This document shows positions 1-6,485 of a stretch of 10,726 bases of DNA, in pieces (position 1 is the first letter of the stretch; the number at the start of each line of letters is the position of its first letter). Under the pieces are notes generated by a model. The model was not told the DNA's origin. It made no database searches and was given only the letters and a program-made list of their open reading frames with translations. This DNA is from Desulfovibrio sp. GTDB taxonomy: Bacteria > Desulfobacterota > Desulfovibrionia > Desulfovibrionales > Desulfovibrionaceae. The position numbers and the translations under genes are program-made. The DNA is taken from NCBI GenBank assembly GCA_028708195.1, contig JAQVZK010000048.1, positions 1 to 10,726 on the forward strand, given 5' to 3'.

Positions 1-209
1 GCCCGCTCATGACGCCACAGGAAGTAAGGCACTGGTGCAGCCAGGGGCCAGTCATGCTTTGCCGCGGCACAGCCAAGGGGCTTGCCCCCGAAGTGCTGGA
101 GCAATGTGACGGCCTGATTCGCCCTGTGCGGTTTTTGGGGTATAATCACCTTTCGGTGCGCAGCGCCGCCGCTATTCTGGCAGACAGAATTTTAGGCGAC
201 TATTGCTGA
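1..209 (+). CDS. trmD: C-terminal end of a TM1570-type (PF09936-like) RNA methyltransferase domain, probably the tail of a TrmD fusion; 5' truncated by the window
   Basis: The reading frame is open from the first full codon at position 3 to the TGA at 207-209, so the gene starts outside the window. The visible 68 residues contain GTAKGLAPEVLEQCD followed by YNHLSVRSAAAI and DRILG. These match the end of the SAM-dependent RNA methyltransferase family represented by Thermotoga TM1570, a SPOUT-like fold. In Desulfovibrio-type genomes, as I recall, this domain is fused behind the tRNA m1G37 methyltransferase TrmD, and trmD classically precedes rplS. Both points support a TrmD-fusion tail, but the TrmD part itself cannot be seen. 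It could instead be a free-standing PF09936 protein. The gap to rplS is 76 bp with no terminator visible, so co-transcription is likely. Confidence 0.68.
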   Translation, partial: PLMTPQEVRHWCSQGPVMLCRGTAKGLAPEVLEQCDGLIRPVRFLGYNHLSVRSAAAILADRILGDYC

Positions 210-285
210 CAAACAGGCGGCCTGAAAGCATCGGCGCCGCTACGCAACGACGCAACAATCCGCCCGGATTTGCAAGGAGTTTACG

Positions 286-633
286 ATGGATATCATCAAA
301 AAAATTGAACGGGAAAACATGCGCATGGATGTGCCCGCGTTTCGCTCCGGCGACACGGTGAAAGTACATCTGCGTATCGTGGAAGGCGAAAAACAGCGCA
401 TCCAGGTTTTCCAGGGCAACGTCATCCGCATCAAACGCGGCACCACCAATGCCACCTTCACGGTGCGCAAGGTTTCTGACGGCGTGGGTGTGGAACGCAT
501 CTTCCCCATCAACTCGCCCTTCATCGACCGTGTGGAACTGGTTACCCAGGGCCGCGTGCGCCGCAGCCGTCTGTACTACCTGCGCGCCCTCAAGGGCAAA
601 GCGGCGCGTATCAAGCCGCGTGGCCGCTTCTGA
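286..633 (+). CDS. rplS: 50S ribosomal protein L19
   Basis: The 115-residue product is the normal length for L19, a protein of the large subunit at the 30S-50S interface. Family blocks are visible along the whole protein: the N-terminal helix, [10 protein letters not shown] (residues 19-28), QVFQGNVI then [20 protein letters not shown] (about 58-74), and the C-terminal [19 protein letters not shown]. The start ATG at 286 is fixed by a strong Shine-Dalgarno sequence, AAGGAG at 274-279, six bases upstream. It follows the probable trmD, as in the classical rpsP-rimM-trmD-rplS ribosomal operon. A weak hairpin plus T-run and then a very stable hairpin follow the stop codon, so expression of rplS may be separated from that of the downstream genes. 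Confidence 0.98.
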   Translation: MDIIKKIERENMRMDVPAFRSGDTVKVHLRIVEGEKQRIQVFQGNVIRIKRGTTNATFTVRKVSDGVGVERIFPINSPFIDRVELVTQGRVRRSRLYYLRALKGKAARIKPRGRF

Positions 634-639
634 TAGCCT

Positions 640-672
640 GCTGAGGCATCAGAACACACTCAGCGCCTTTTT
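640..672 (+). terminator. Weak intrinsic-terminator-like hairpin after rplS
   Basis: GCTGAG at 640-645 can pair with CTCAGC at 659-664 around a 13-base loop. GCC and then five T (668-672) follow, seven bases after the rplS stop codon. The stem is only 6 bp and the loop is large, so termination would be partial at best. It would let the abundant L19 message be separated from the lower-need rnhB-yraN-rsmI transcript. The call is inferred from structure only. Confidence 0.35.
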
Positions 673-675
673 GAC

Positions 676-717
676 GGCGCGCCGTGAGCTGGCGGGCAAC
701 CGCCCTCATGGCGCGCC
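676..717 (+). other. Very stable 18-bp GC-rich hairpin with GCAA tetraloop between rplS and rnhB
   Basis: GGCGCGCC occurs twice, at 676-683 and 710-717. Paired as the two arms of a hairpin, the stem continues inward: 684-688 pair with 705-709 (one G-U pair), a CT bulge sits at 689-690, and 691-695 pair with 700-704. The loop at 696-699 is GCAA, a GNRA tetraloop. No T-run follows on the + strand (TCTTGTGC), so it is not a standard terminator. It ends 30 bases before the rnhB start. Possible roles are 3'-end protection of processed rplS mRNA or an RNase processing site. The pairing is read directly; the role is inference. Confidence 0.6.
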
Positions 718-747
718 TCTTGTGCATTTGTCGCCCAAGGTTGGAGC

Positions 748-1476
748 ATGCGCGTGAAAAAAAAACTCTCCCGGCACCCGCACAAATCCGGCACGCAGGG
801 CAGCCTGCTGCCTTTTGCGGAAGGCGCGGAAGGCTTTGTTGATTCGCGCATAAGAGCGGGCATTGACGAAGCCGGGCGCGGCTGTCTGGCAGGCCCGGTT
901 GTGGCATGCGCCGTCATTCTTCCCGCAAGCTATGATTTGCCGGGCCTTACGGACTCCAAGGCCTGTACGGCCAGGCTGCGTGAGACGCTTGCCCCCTGCA
1001 TCAAGGCCTGCGCAGTAAGCTGGGGCTTGGGCGTCATCTGGCCCGGCCGCATCGACAGCATAAATATTTTGCAGGCCACCTTTGAAGCCATGAGCCTGGC
1101 CGTGCGCCACCTGCGCACGCCCCCCGGCCTCCTGCTTGTTGACGGCGACAAAACCGTGCCCGAGGCAGTGCTGGCCCATTTGTGGAGCCAGAACCGCCCC
1201 GAGGCTCTGCCGCCACAGCGCGCCATTATAAACGGCGACGCCATAGAGCCGGCCATTTCGGCAGCGTCCATTCTGGCCAAGACCATACGCGACAGGCTCA
1301 TGCTTAGCCTTGGCAAGCGCTGGCCCGGCTATGGGTTCGCTGTCCACAAGGGATACGGCACCAAGGACCATTATGAGGCATTGCGCCGCCTTGGCCCCTG
1401 CCCACAGCATCGGCTGACCTTCAGTGGCGTGTGCGAAAAAAAGCCCACGGCCGCCCAGCAGGGCAGCTTGCTGTGA
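748..1476 (+). CDS. rnhB: Ribonuclease HII
   Basis: RNase HII cuts RNA in RNA/DNA hybrids and starts removal of single ribonucleotides misincorporated in DNA. The 242-residue product shows all family blocks: AGIDEAGRG (37-45), LTDSK (67-71), LLVDGD (129-134), INGD then [12 protein letters not shown], and [18 protein letters not shown] ending in HRLTF. The metal-binding acidic residues align as D40, E41, D132 and D164. The spacing from D132 to D164 is about 14 residues longer than in the E. coli enzyme, and there is a basic, low-similarity N-terminus of about 35 residues before the first motif. The start is ATG 748, with AAGG at 737-740. GTG 754 is an alternative that would sit better behind GGAG at 743-746. 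The last 4 bp overlap yraN. Confidence 0.95.
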   Translation: MRVKKKLSRHPHKSGTQGSLLPFAEGAEGFVDSRIRAGIDEAGRGCLAGPVVACAVILPASYDLPGLTDSKACTARLRETLAPCIKACAVSWGLGVIWPGRIDSINILQATFEAMSLAVRHLRTPPGLLLVDGDKTVPEAVLAHLWSQNRPEALPPQRAIINGDAIEPAISAASILAKTIRDRLMLSLGKRWPGYGFAVHKGYGTKDHYEALRRLGPCPQHRLTFSGVCEKKPTAAQQGSLL

Positions 1477-1976
1477 ACCTGCGCCGTCTCTTCCCGGGAT
1501 TTTTTGACAAAATAATCCTGAAAGAACACCCTGAGCAGACCGACCTGCGCAAAGATACCGGCAAAAAGCCCGCCACAGCCGCCCACCTGCAGTTGGGCAA
1601 AGAGGGTGAGGATGCCGCCGCAATTCTGCTGACCCGCAAGGGTTATGCCCTGCTTGACCGCAACTGGCGCAAGGCGCGCCTTGAGTTGGACATGGTCTGC
1701 CGCGATGGCGACACTATTGTTTTTGTTGAAGTAAAAACGCGCGGCAGCGACAAATTTGGCGGCCCTACCTCCGCCATAAGTTTGTCCAAACAGCGTACCC
1801 TGTGCCGTGCGGCCCGCGCATGGCTTGCGGCCCACGCTGCGTGGGACCAGCCCTGCCGTTTTGATGTCATCTGCGCCCTGCGCGATGGCTCTACCCTGCA
1901 CCTGGAGCATTTTTGCCATGCTTTTGACTGCCCCCCGGCTCTGGATAGTAGCCACTCCTCTTGGCAACCCTGGTGA
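1473..1976 (+). CDS. yraN: UPF0102 (YraN-family) nuclease-fold protein
   Basis: The 167-residue product contains the UPF0102 signature: [13 protein letters not shown] (about 41-53), [14 protein letters not shown] with D73, IVFVEVKTR with E86 and K88, and later RFDV. The E, D and ExK pattern is that of a restriction-endonuclease-like fold. The family's biological role is not firmly established. The usual GEID motif reads LELD here. I chose GTG 1473 because it overlaps the rnhB TGA as GTGA, typical of coupled translation. An upstream GTG at 1431 would overlap rnhB by 46 bp. With start 1473 there is still an extension of about 40 residues before the conserved core, longer than usual. The last 19 codons overlap the start of rsmI in another frame. 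Confidence 0.88.
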   Translation: MNLRRLFPGFFDKIILKEHPEQTDLRKDTGKKPATAAHLQLGKEGEDAAAILLTRKGYALLDRNWRKARLELDMVCRDGDTIVFVEVKTRGSDKFGGPTSAISLSKQRTLCRAARAWLAAHAAWDQPCRFDVICALRDGSTLHLEHFCHAFDCPPALDSSHSSWQPW

Positions 1977-2814
1977 CCTTTCCCCCAGGGCGCGTACCGT
2001 ATTGACCGAGGCAGACCTTGTGCTTGCGGAAGACACGCGCCGCACGGCCCGCCTGTTTCGCGATTGCGGCATTGAGGCGCGCCGCCTGTTGAGCTTTCAC
2101 GACCACAATGAAACCGACCGGCAGGAGCATGTGCTGCGTGCCCTGCGCGAAGGCCAGAGCGTGGCCCTTGTTTCTGATGCGGGCACCCCTCTGCTGGCCG
2201 ACCCCGGCTACAGGCTTGTGCGTGCCTGCCGCAAGGAAGGGCTGGCCGTTTCTCCCCTGCCCGGCCCATCGGCCCCGGTGGCGGCCCTTTCTGCTGCGGG
2301 CTTGCCACCCCTGCCCCACAGTTTTTTGGGCTTTCTGCCGCGTGACGCTTCAGGCCGCGACGCGCTTTTTGCCGCCTTTGCCCACGTGCCGGGTTCTCTC
2401 ATCTTTTTTGAGCGCAAAGACCGCCTTAAAGAAAGCCTTGCTCAGGCAGCCCGACTGCTTGGTCCGCGTGAAGTGGCCGTCTGTCGGGAATTGACCAAGG
2501 AGCATGAGGAATTTATACTGACCCGTCTGGAAAACAGCGAGGGGCTGCCCGATGACCTGCTTGGTGAAATCACTGTCATTATCGGCCCGCCCGAGCAGGT
2601 GAGCCGCAGCCCTGAAAGTGAGGTCACAGCCCTGCTGACGCAGGAACTGAAAACGGACGGTCCCGATGGCAAACCCCGGCAGGTGGCCCGCAGGGTTCAG
2701 GCAATGGTGCGCGGCTGGAGCGGCAAAGAAATATACGCCCTGATCACTGCGGCCACAGACCGCCCCGACAATATCTCATCAGCGCAACGCAGTCTGCATC
2801 CAGGCAACATCTAA
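1918..2814 (+). CDS. rsmI: 16S rRNA (cytidine-1402-2'-O)-methyltransferase RsmI
   Basis: RsmI uses SAM to 2'-O-methylate C1402 in the decoding centre of 16S rRNA. The 298-residue product has the tetrapyrrole-methylase-like fold motifs in order: [18 protein letters not shown] (8-25), EDTRRTARLF (38-47), SFHDHNE (59-65), VALVSDAGTPLLADPG (82-97), PLPGPSAP (113-120), FLGFLPR, and LGEITVIIGP. The conserved FYESPHR-like block reads FFERKDR here. The start ATG 1918 sits directly before the first motif, with GGAG at 1904-1907. The open frame extends upstream inside yraN but without family similarity. The last 14 codons, ending at TAA 2812-2814, lie in a degenerate tandem repeat, so the extreme C-terminus is probably not conserved. 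Confidence 0.95.
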   Translation: MLLTAPRLWIVATPLGNPGDLSPRARTVLTEADLVLAEDTRRTARLFRDCGIEARRLLSFHDHNETDRQEHVLRALREGQSVALVSDAGTPLLADPGYRLVRACRKEGLAVSPLPGPSAPVAALSAAGLPPLPHSFLGFLPRDASGRDALFAAFAHVPGSLIFFERKDRLKESLAQAARLLGPREVAVCRELTKEHEEFILTRLENSEGLPDDLLGEITVIIGPPEQVSRSPESEVTALLTQELKTDGPDGKPRQVARRVQAMVRGWSGKEIYALITAATDRPDNISSAQRSLHPGNI

Positions 2815-2875
2815 CCAGTGCAACGCCGCAGTTTGCATCCCCGCAATCTCTAACCACCGCAACGCCGCAGTTTGC
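2773..2875 (+). repeat. Three-copy degenerate tandem repeat (36-37 bp unit) spanning the rsmI stop codon
   Basis: Three successive units begin at about 2773, 2809 and 2846. Each contains a form of ATCTAACCA, then GCAACG(CCG)CAGT, then CTGC or TTGC and a C-rich tail. Units 2 and 3 share TAACCA, CGCAACGCCGCAGTTTGC (unit 2 has TGCAACGCCGCAGTTTGC) and the C-rich end; unit 1 lacks the CCG. The first unit is coding and unit 2 carries the TAA stop of rsmI. It looks like a local duplication series that reset the end of rsmI. No known repeat family is recognised. Confidence 0.7.
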
Positions 2876-2895
2876 CGTCATCCGGTTTTGGCTTG

Positions 2896-2964
2896 CGCCG
2901 GGCACATAAAAATGCCCGCGTGGTCACACAGGTTGGCAGTGGCCCACACGCGGCCCGTGCGGGC
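2896..2964 (+). promoter_or_regulatory. Possible structured leader before the PTS IID gene
   Basis: Three stems can be drawn in this intergenic stretch. CGGGCA 2899-2904 pairs with TGCCCG 2913-2918. CCGCGTG 2916-2922 pairs with CACGCGG 2947-2953. GCCC 2953-2956 pairs with GGGC 2961-2964. The first two share bases 2916-2918, and the second and third share G2953, so neighbouring stems exclude each other. The last stem touches the Shine-Dalgarno sequence (AGGAA, 2965-2969). No T-run is present. A translational leader is possible but unproven. The rest of the 161-bp gap holds only the tandem repeat, and I see no convincing promoter. Confidence 0.3.
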
Positions 2965-2975
2965 AGGAATAGCAG

Positions 2976-3725
2976 ATGTACCCAATGCTTGTAGCGCTCA
3001 ACTGCCTTGCCCGCACCTGCTGTATCAATGCGGCCACTACAGCCAGGGGCATGCAGCAGATTGGCCTGCTCTTTGTGCTGAGCCCAGCCTTGCGCTGGCT
3101 CTACCCCGAAGGCGAAGCCCGCGCCCGTGCTTTTGCCCGCTACAGCGGGCACAGCAACACCCATCCCTTTATGATTCCGCTCTTTGTGGGCATTCTGCTG
3201 TCTCTTGAAGAAGAAATAGCCAAGGGTGCCCTGCCCGAGTCCGCCGTGAGCGCCGTGCGCGAAACCCTGGCCACGACCCTTTCTGCCCTGGGCGATTCAT
3301 TTTTTAGCGGAACCTTGCTGCCCCTGTGGGCCCTTGTGAGCGTCTCGCTCTTGCTCTCCAATTATGTGAGCCTGGCGGGATTTCTGGCTGTGGTTTTTTT
3401 TCTTGCCCTGCTGATTTTCAGGGCGGGCAGTTTTTTTTCAGGCCTGCGCCACGGCATGCCCGTGCTGGTGCGCCTGAAGCGTCTTAACCTCATCAACTGG
3501 GTAGACAGGCTCAAGATGGTCAATGCCGCGCTGGTGGCCCAAGTTATCTGGCACCTGCCCCTGAGCCGCATGAAACCTTTCCCCTGGGACGTCTACCTGC
3601 TGGGTGCGCTGGCGGTACTGGCCGCATCCTGGCTTGTGGCCAGGCTTCGTCTGCCGCGCATTCTGCTGTGGTGCATGACCCTTGGAGTGCTGATTCTCGT
3701 GGACGTTGGGTTCATTGGTATGTAA
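2976..3725 (+). CDS. PTS mannose/fructose/sorbose-family IID component (membrane protein)
   Basis: IID proteins pair with IIC in the inner membrane to form the sugar channel of mannose-family PTS permeases. The 249-residue product shows IID landmarks: ARGMQQIGLLF (23-33), SNTHPFMIPLFVGILLSLEE (60-79, the FNTHP-like block), and LSALGDSFFSGTLLPLWA (102-119). Hydrophobic segments lie at about 113-128, 133-150, 207-224 and 228-247. The family's N-terminal Asn-Tyr-Glu-Arg-Met-Gln block is diverged (TTARGMQ), so substrate or role may differ from ManZ. The start ATG 2976 has AGGAA six bases upstream. No IIA, IIB or IIC gene lies next to it, although HPr and Enzyme I follow. Those partners may lie elsewhere, or the protein may have a regulatory role. 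Confidence 0.85.
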   Translation: MYPMLVALNCLARTCCINAATTARGMQQIGLLFVLSPALRWLYPEGEARARAFARYSGHSNTHPFMIPLFVGILLSLEEEIAKGALPESAVSAVRETLATTLSALGDSFFSGTLLPLWALVSVSLLLSNYVSLAGFLAVVFFLALLIFRAGSFFSGLRHGMPVLVRLKRLNLINWVDRLKMVNAALVAQVIWHLPLSRMKPFPWDVYLLGALAVLAASWLVARLRLPRILLWCMTLGVLILVDVGFIGM

Positions 3726-3767
3726 TATATATGGCGGGTAGGCAATTGGCGCAGAGCGGATTACAAG

Positions 3768-3809
3768 AGGTCGGGGCAGATATTTGGCGCTAATGCGCCG
3801 CCCTGACTT
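3768..3809 (+). promoter_or_regulatory. Hairpin in the ptsH 5' leader
   Basis: GTCGGGGC at 3770-3777 pairs with GCCCTGAC at 3800-3807 (8 bp, one G-U); A3768-T3809 and G3769-T3808 can extend it. After a one-sided bulge AGATATTT (3778-3785), GGCGC 3786-3790 pairs with GCGCC 3795-3799 around the loop TAAT. The element ends 15 bases before the ptsH Shine-Dalgarno region. The following sequence is not T-rich, so a regulatory or mRNA-stabilising leader fits better than a terminator. An AT-rich TAATATATAT at 3723-3732 could hold a -10 box, but no good -35 accompanies it. Confidence 0.4.
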
Positions 3810-3835
3810 ACCGGACAGTGCTAAAAGGTGAGGAA

Positions 3836-4126
3836 ATGGAAGAAACCATTGAAGAAACATCACGCGGGCTGGCACTGCGGCTTTGCCTGAATTTACGCAA
3901 TGGCCTGCACGCCCGACCCGCAGCGCGACTGGCGCAAGAAGCCCAGCGCTACTCGGCGGATATCCAGATTATCAGTGATACCGACAAGGTTGACGCCAAA
4001 AGTATGCTCGATGTTCTTTCGCTTGCACCACCCTTCAATGCGGAACTGACTTTTCTGGCTCAGGGGCATGACGCCCGCGAGGCCCTCTGTGGCCTGGCCC
4101 GCCTTCTCAGCACCATGCAGGATTAA
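3836..4126 (+). CDS. ptsH: Phosphocarrier protein HPr
   Basis: HPr carries phosphate from Enzyme I to the sugar-specific EIIA proteins in the cytoplasm. The 96-residue product has the active-site block LRNGLHARPAARLA with the phospho-accepting His25 (His15 in E. coli numbering). It also has AKSMLDVLSL with Ser56, at the place of the regulatory Ser46. G-HDAREAL near the C-terminus replaces the usual G-DE-EAL. An acidic extension of about 10 residues precedes the conserved core. ATG 3836 was chosen because AAGGTGAGG (3825-3833) lies just upstream; the earlier in-frame GTG at 3818 has none. Retention of the Ser suggests possible HPr-kinase control, but no hprK is in the window. The stop is followed after one base by ptsI. 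Confidence 0.96.
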   Translation: MEETIEETSRGLALRLCLNLRNGLHARPAARLAQEAQRYSADIQIISDTDKVDAKSMLDVLSLAPPFNAELTFLAQGHDAREALCGLARLLSTMQD

Positions 4127-4127
4127 C

Positions 4128-5900
4128 ATGGCCCGCGCGGTACTTTTCGGCACTCCTGTTTCTCCCGGCATAGCCATTGGCCGGGTTCGCTTCATGCACA
4201 GATTGCAGCAGGATGAAGAGCGGCACATCACGCCCGCTGAAGTGGAGGCCGAACAGGCCGCCCTGCGTCTTGCCGCCGAAGATGTGCGCGCAGCCCTGCA
4301 AACCACAATGGACAACGTGCCCGAAGATCTGGCCGAATACCGCGATGTCATTGCCGCACAGATGGAAATGGCCCGCGATGCCAAACTGCTCAACGCCACC
4401 CTGGCGCGCATTGCACACAAACACATTGCCGCGCCCTGGGCTTTGCGCCTGACGGTTGAAGAACTGTGTGACCTCTTCAGGGGAATGGACGACCCCTATT
4501 TACGAGACCGCGCGCAAGACATTCGCGCCGTGGGCCTGCGTATGCGCGAACGGCTGTTCGCTGACCCGGCTGCCCCCCCCGGCGCGGCTGAACCTGCGGT
4601 GCTGGTAGCCGAAGACCTTTCCCCAGCCGATGTTATGGAGTTGAACCTTGACTGCGTGCTGGGTATTCTGACCACCGAGGGCGGCCCAACCTCCCACACC
4701 GCCATTCTTTCACGCAGCCTGCACGTCCCCTGCCTGTCTGGCGTTACCGGCCTTGTGAGTGTGGCCAGAGACAACGAGCAGATCATCATTGACGGCCTTG
4801 GCGGCAGTGTACTCCTTGAACCGGACGAGGCGGATCTGGCCCGGTATGAAGCCCGCCGCCTTGAATACACAGGTTGGGAGGAGCTTACCCTCTTGACGGC
4901 GCGCTGGCCCGCAGAAATGTGCGACGGCGTGCGCGTGGTGGTTCAGGCCAACCTCGAAAGCAGTGAAGAAGTTGCCGCCATACCGCGCAGCGGTGCCGAC
5001 GGCGTTGGCCTGTACCGTACGGAATTCGCCTACCTCAAGGGCCGCCTGCCCGGCGAGGAAGAGCTGTTGGCCGAATACTCCGCCATAGCCCACAAAATTT
5101 CTCCCGAGCGCGTTGTATTTCGTACCCTTGATGTGGGCGCGGATAAAATGATGCACGCCCAGGCTGCGCTCAAGGAGCCAAACCCCGCACTGGGGCTGCG
5201 CGGCATACGTTTTTGCCTGCGCCATCAGGGGCTTTTTCGCACCCAACTGCGGGCACTGATGCGGTCCGGGGTGCACGGCAACGTGGCCATCATGCTGCCT
5301 ATGGTTTCCGGCCTGGACGAAGTACAGCAAGTTCGTCGTATCATACAGGAAATACATCAGGAGTTGGCCGCGCAAAACCTGCCGCACGCGCCCGTGCTTC
5401 CTCTGGGTATCATGATAGAAACACCGGCGGCGGCCCTCATTTGTGACGCCCTTGCCAGGGAATGCGATTTTTTCAGCATTGGCACAAATGATCTTATACA
5501 TTATATTATGGGCATTGACCGCAACAACCGCCATGTGGCGTACCTTAACGAGCCACTGCACCCCGCTGTGGTGCGTTCGCTCAAACATATTATTGACGCA
5601 GCCCACCGCGAAGGCATAGGTGTTTCTGTCTGCGGCGAACTGGCCTCAGACCCCTTGGGCATGGCCCTCTTGCTGGGCATGGGGGTAGATACCATATCCG
5701 CGGCCCCGCGCTTTGTGCCGGGCTTGAAGCATCTTATCCGCCAGCTCAGTGCCGAAACCTGCATGGAACTGGCCCACAGCGTGCTCATGAGCACTGATGT
5801 GGCCGCGTCCAGACGTATGGTTCGCGAGCAATTACACCAATCTTTGGGGCCGGAACTGGCCTTTCACACCACCAGCCTTTTGACACACAGCCAGCCATGA
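4128..5900 (+). CDS. ptsI: PTS Enzyme I (phosphoenolpyruvate-protein phosphotransferase)
   Basis: Enzyme I autophosphorylates with PEP and passes the phosphate to HPr. The 590-residue protein is full length. The N-terminal part has GTPVSPGIAIG (8-18) and the phosphohistidine loop GGPTSHTAILSRS with His190. The PEP-binding TIM-barrel part has GADGVGLYRTEF (289-300), RTLDVGADK (332-340), NPALGLRGIRF, GIMIETPAA with E431, IGTNDLIHYIMGIDRNN (451-467) and VCGELASDP with catalytic Cys502. All expected catalytic residues are present, so the relay with the adjacent HPr should work. The start ATG 4128 lies one base after the ptsH stop and has AGGA at 4119-4122. An upstream in-frame start would overlap ptsH without family similarity. 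Its TGA overlaps the smpB ATG. Confidence 0.98.
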   Translation: MARAVLFGTPVSPGIAIGRVRFMHRLQQDEERHITPAEVEAEQAALRLAAEDVRAALQTTMDNVPEDLAEYRDVIAAQMEMARDAKLLNATLARIAHKHIAAPWALRLTVEELCDLFRGMDDPYLRDRAQDIRAVGLRMRERLFADPAAPPGAAEPAVLVAEDLSPADVMELNLDCVLGILTTEGGPTSHTAILSRSLHVPCLSGVTGLVSVARDNEQIIIDGLGGSVLLEPDEADLARYEARRLEYTGWEELTLLTARWPAEMCDGVRVVVQANLESSEEVAAIPRSGADGVGLYRTEFAYLKGRLPGEEELLAEYSAIAHKISPERVVFRTLDVGADKMMHAQAALKEPNPALGLRGIRFCLRHQGLFRTQLRALMRSGVHGNVAIMLPMVSGLDEVQQVRRIIQEIHQELAAQNLPHAPVLPLGIMIETPAAALICDALARECDFFSIGTNDLIHYIMGIDRNNRHVAYLNEPLHPAVVRSLKHIIDAAHREGIGVSVCGELASDPLGMALLLGMGVDTISAAPRFVPGLKHLIRQLSAETCMELAHSVLMSTDVAASRRMVREQLHQSLGPELAFHTTSLLTHSQP

Positions 5901-6352
5901 GCCAAAAAACATCACCATCCACCATTGCCGTCAACAAGAAGGCCCGCCACCTCTATGAACTTTCTGATTTCACAGAGGCTGGCATTGTGCTGACCGGCCC
6001 CGAAGTCAAAAGTATTCGCGCGGGCAAGGTCAACTTTATCGATAGCTATGTAGATTTTCGCCGGGGCGAAGCCTGGCTGGTCTCTTTGCATGTGGCCCCT
6101 TACTCCAATGCGGGCTACGCCCCGCAAGAACCCGACCGCGCCAGAAAACTGCTGCTGCATCAGCGCGAAATTGGCAAGCTGGCCGGGCTCGTTGCCCAAA
6201 AAGGCCTGACCGTGGTGCCCGTTCGCCTCTATCTCAAACGGGGCAAAGTCAAGGTGGAAGTCGCCGTGGGCCGTGGCAAAAAATTGCACGACCACCGCGA
6301 AAGCCTCAAAAAACGCGCCGCTGAGCGCGATATGGCCCGCGAACTGGCGTGA
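5897..6352 (+). CDS. smpB: SsrA (tmRNA)-binding protein SmpB
   Basis: SmpB binds tmRNA and delivers it to stalled ribosomes for trans-translation. The 151-residue product matches the family throughout: IAVNKKARHLYEL (10-22), EAGIVLTGPEVKSIRAGKVN (27-46), RARKLLLHQREIGKLAG, GLTVVPVRLYLKRGKVKVE, and a basic C-terminal tail with GRGKKLHDHRESLKKRAAER that enters the mRNA channel in characterised homologues. ATG 5897 overlaps the ptsI stop (ATGA) and there is no clear Shine-Dalgarno sequence, so translation probably depends on coupling to ptsI. I searched the following 400 bp for the partner tmRNA gene by its hallmark ends and found nothing. Confidence 0.98.
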   Translation: MSQKTSPSTIAVNKKARHLYELSDFTEAGIVLTGPEVKSIRAGKVNFIDSYVDFRRGEAWLVSLHVAPYSNAGYAPQEPDRARKLLLHQREIGKLAGLVAQKGLTVVPVRLYLKRGKVKVEVAVGRGKKLHDHRESLKKRAAERDMARELA

Positions 6353-6374
6353 ACACCTTTGAAGGCAGATTTTT

Positions 6375-6449
6375 GGGGGGAGGGGCTTTTTGAGATTGGA
6401 ATATTTTGTGGGGGAGGGACCCTTTTGTAAAAGGATCTCCTCCCCCACA
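6375..6449 (+). terminator. G/C-tract palindrome after smpB, likely terminator of the upstream block
   Basis: TGTGGGGGAGG at 6407-6417 pairs perfectly with CCTCCCCCACA at 6439-6449. Inside, after a 3x4 internal loop, CCTTT (6421-6425) pairs with AAAGG (6430-6434) around TGTA. A second copy of the left arm, GGGGGGAGGGG at 6375-6385, could compete for the same right arm. The sequence after the stem is C-rich and then T-rich (6468-6480), not a classic immediate T-run. Its place 54 bp after smpB and its size make a transcription end most likely. It also resembles a dispersed intergenic palindrome. Confidence 0.55.
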
Positions 6450-6485
6450 CCCCTACCCCCTAAAACTTTTATTTATATTTCTCCA

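Noticed and set aside
706..1623. Long antisense open frame opposite rnhB
   Set aside because: It lies opposite a clear RNase HII gene in a GC-rich genome and shows no recognisable domain; it is a shadow frame.
3705..3733. Promoter for ptsH (TTGGGT and TATATG with 17-bp spacing)
   Set aside because: Both hexamers are poor matches; the AT-rich stretch alone is not enough to call a promoter.
4710..5606. Long antisense open frame opposite ptsI
   Set aside because: Enzyme I is intact on the + strand; the antisense frame has no family motif or start signal.
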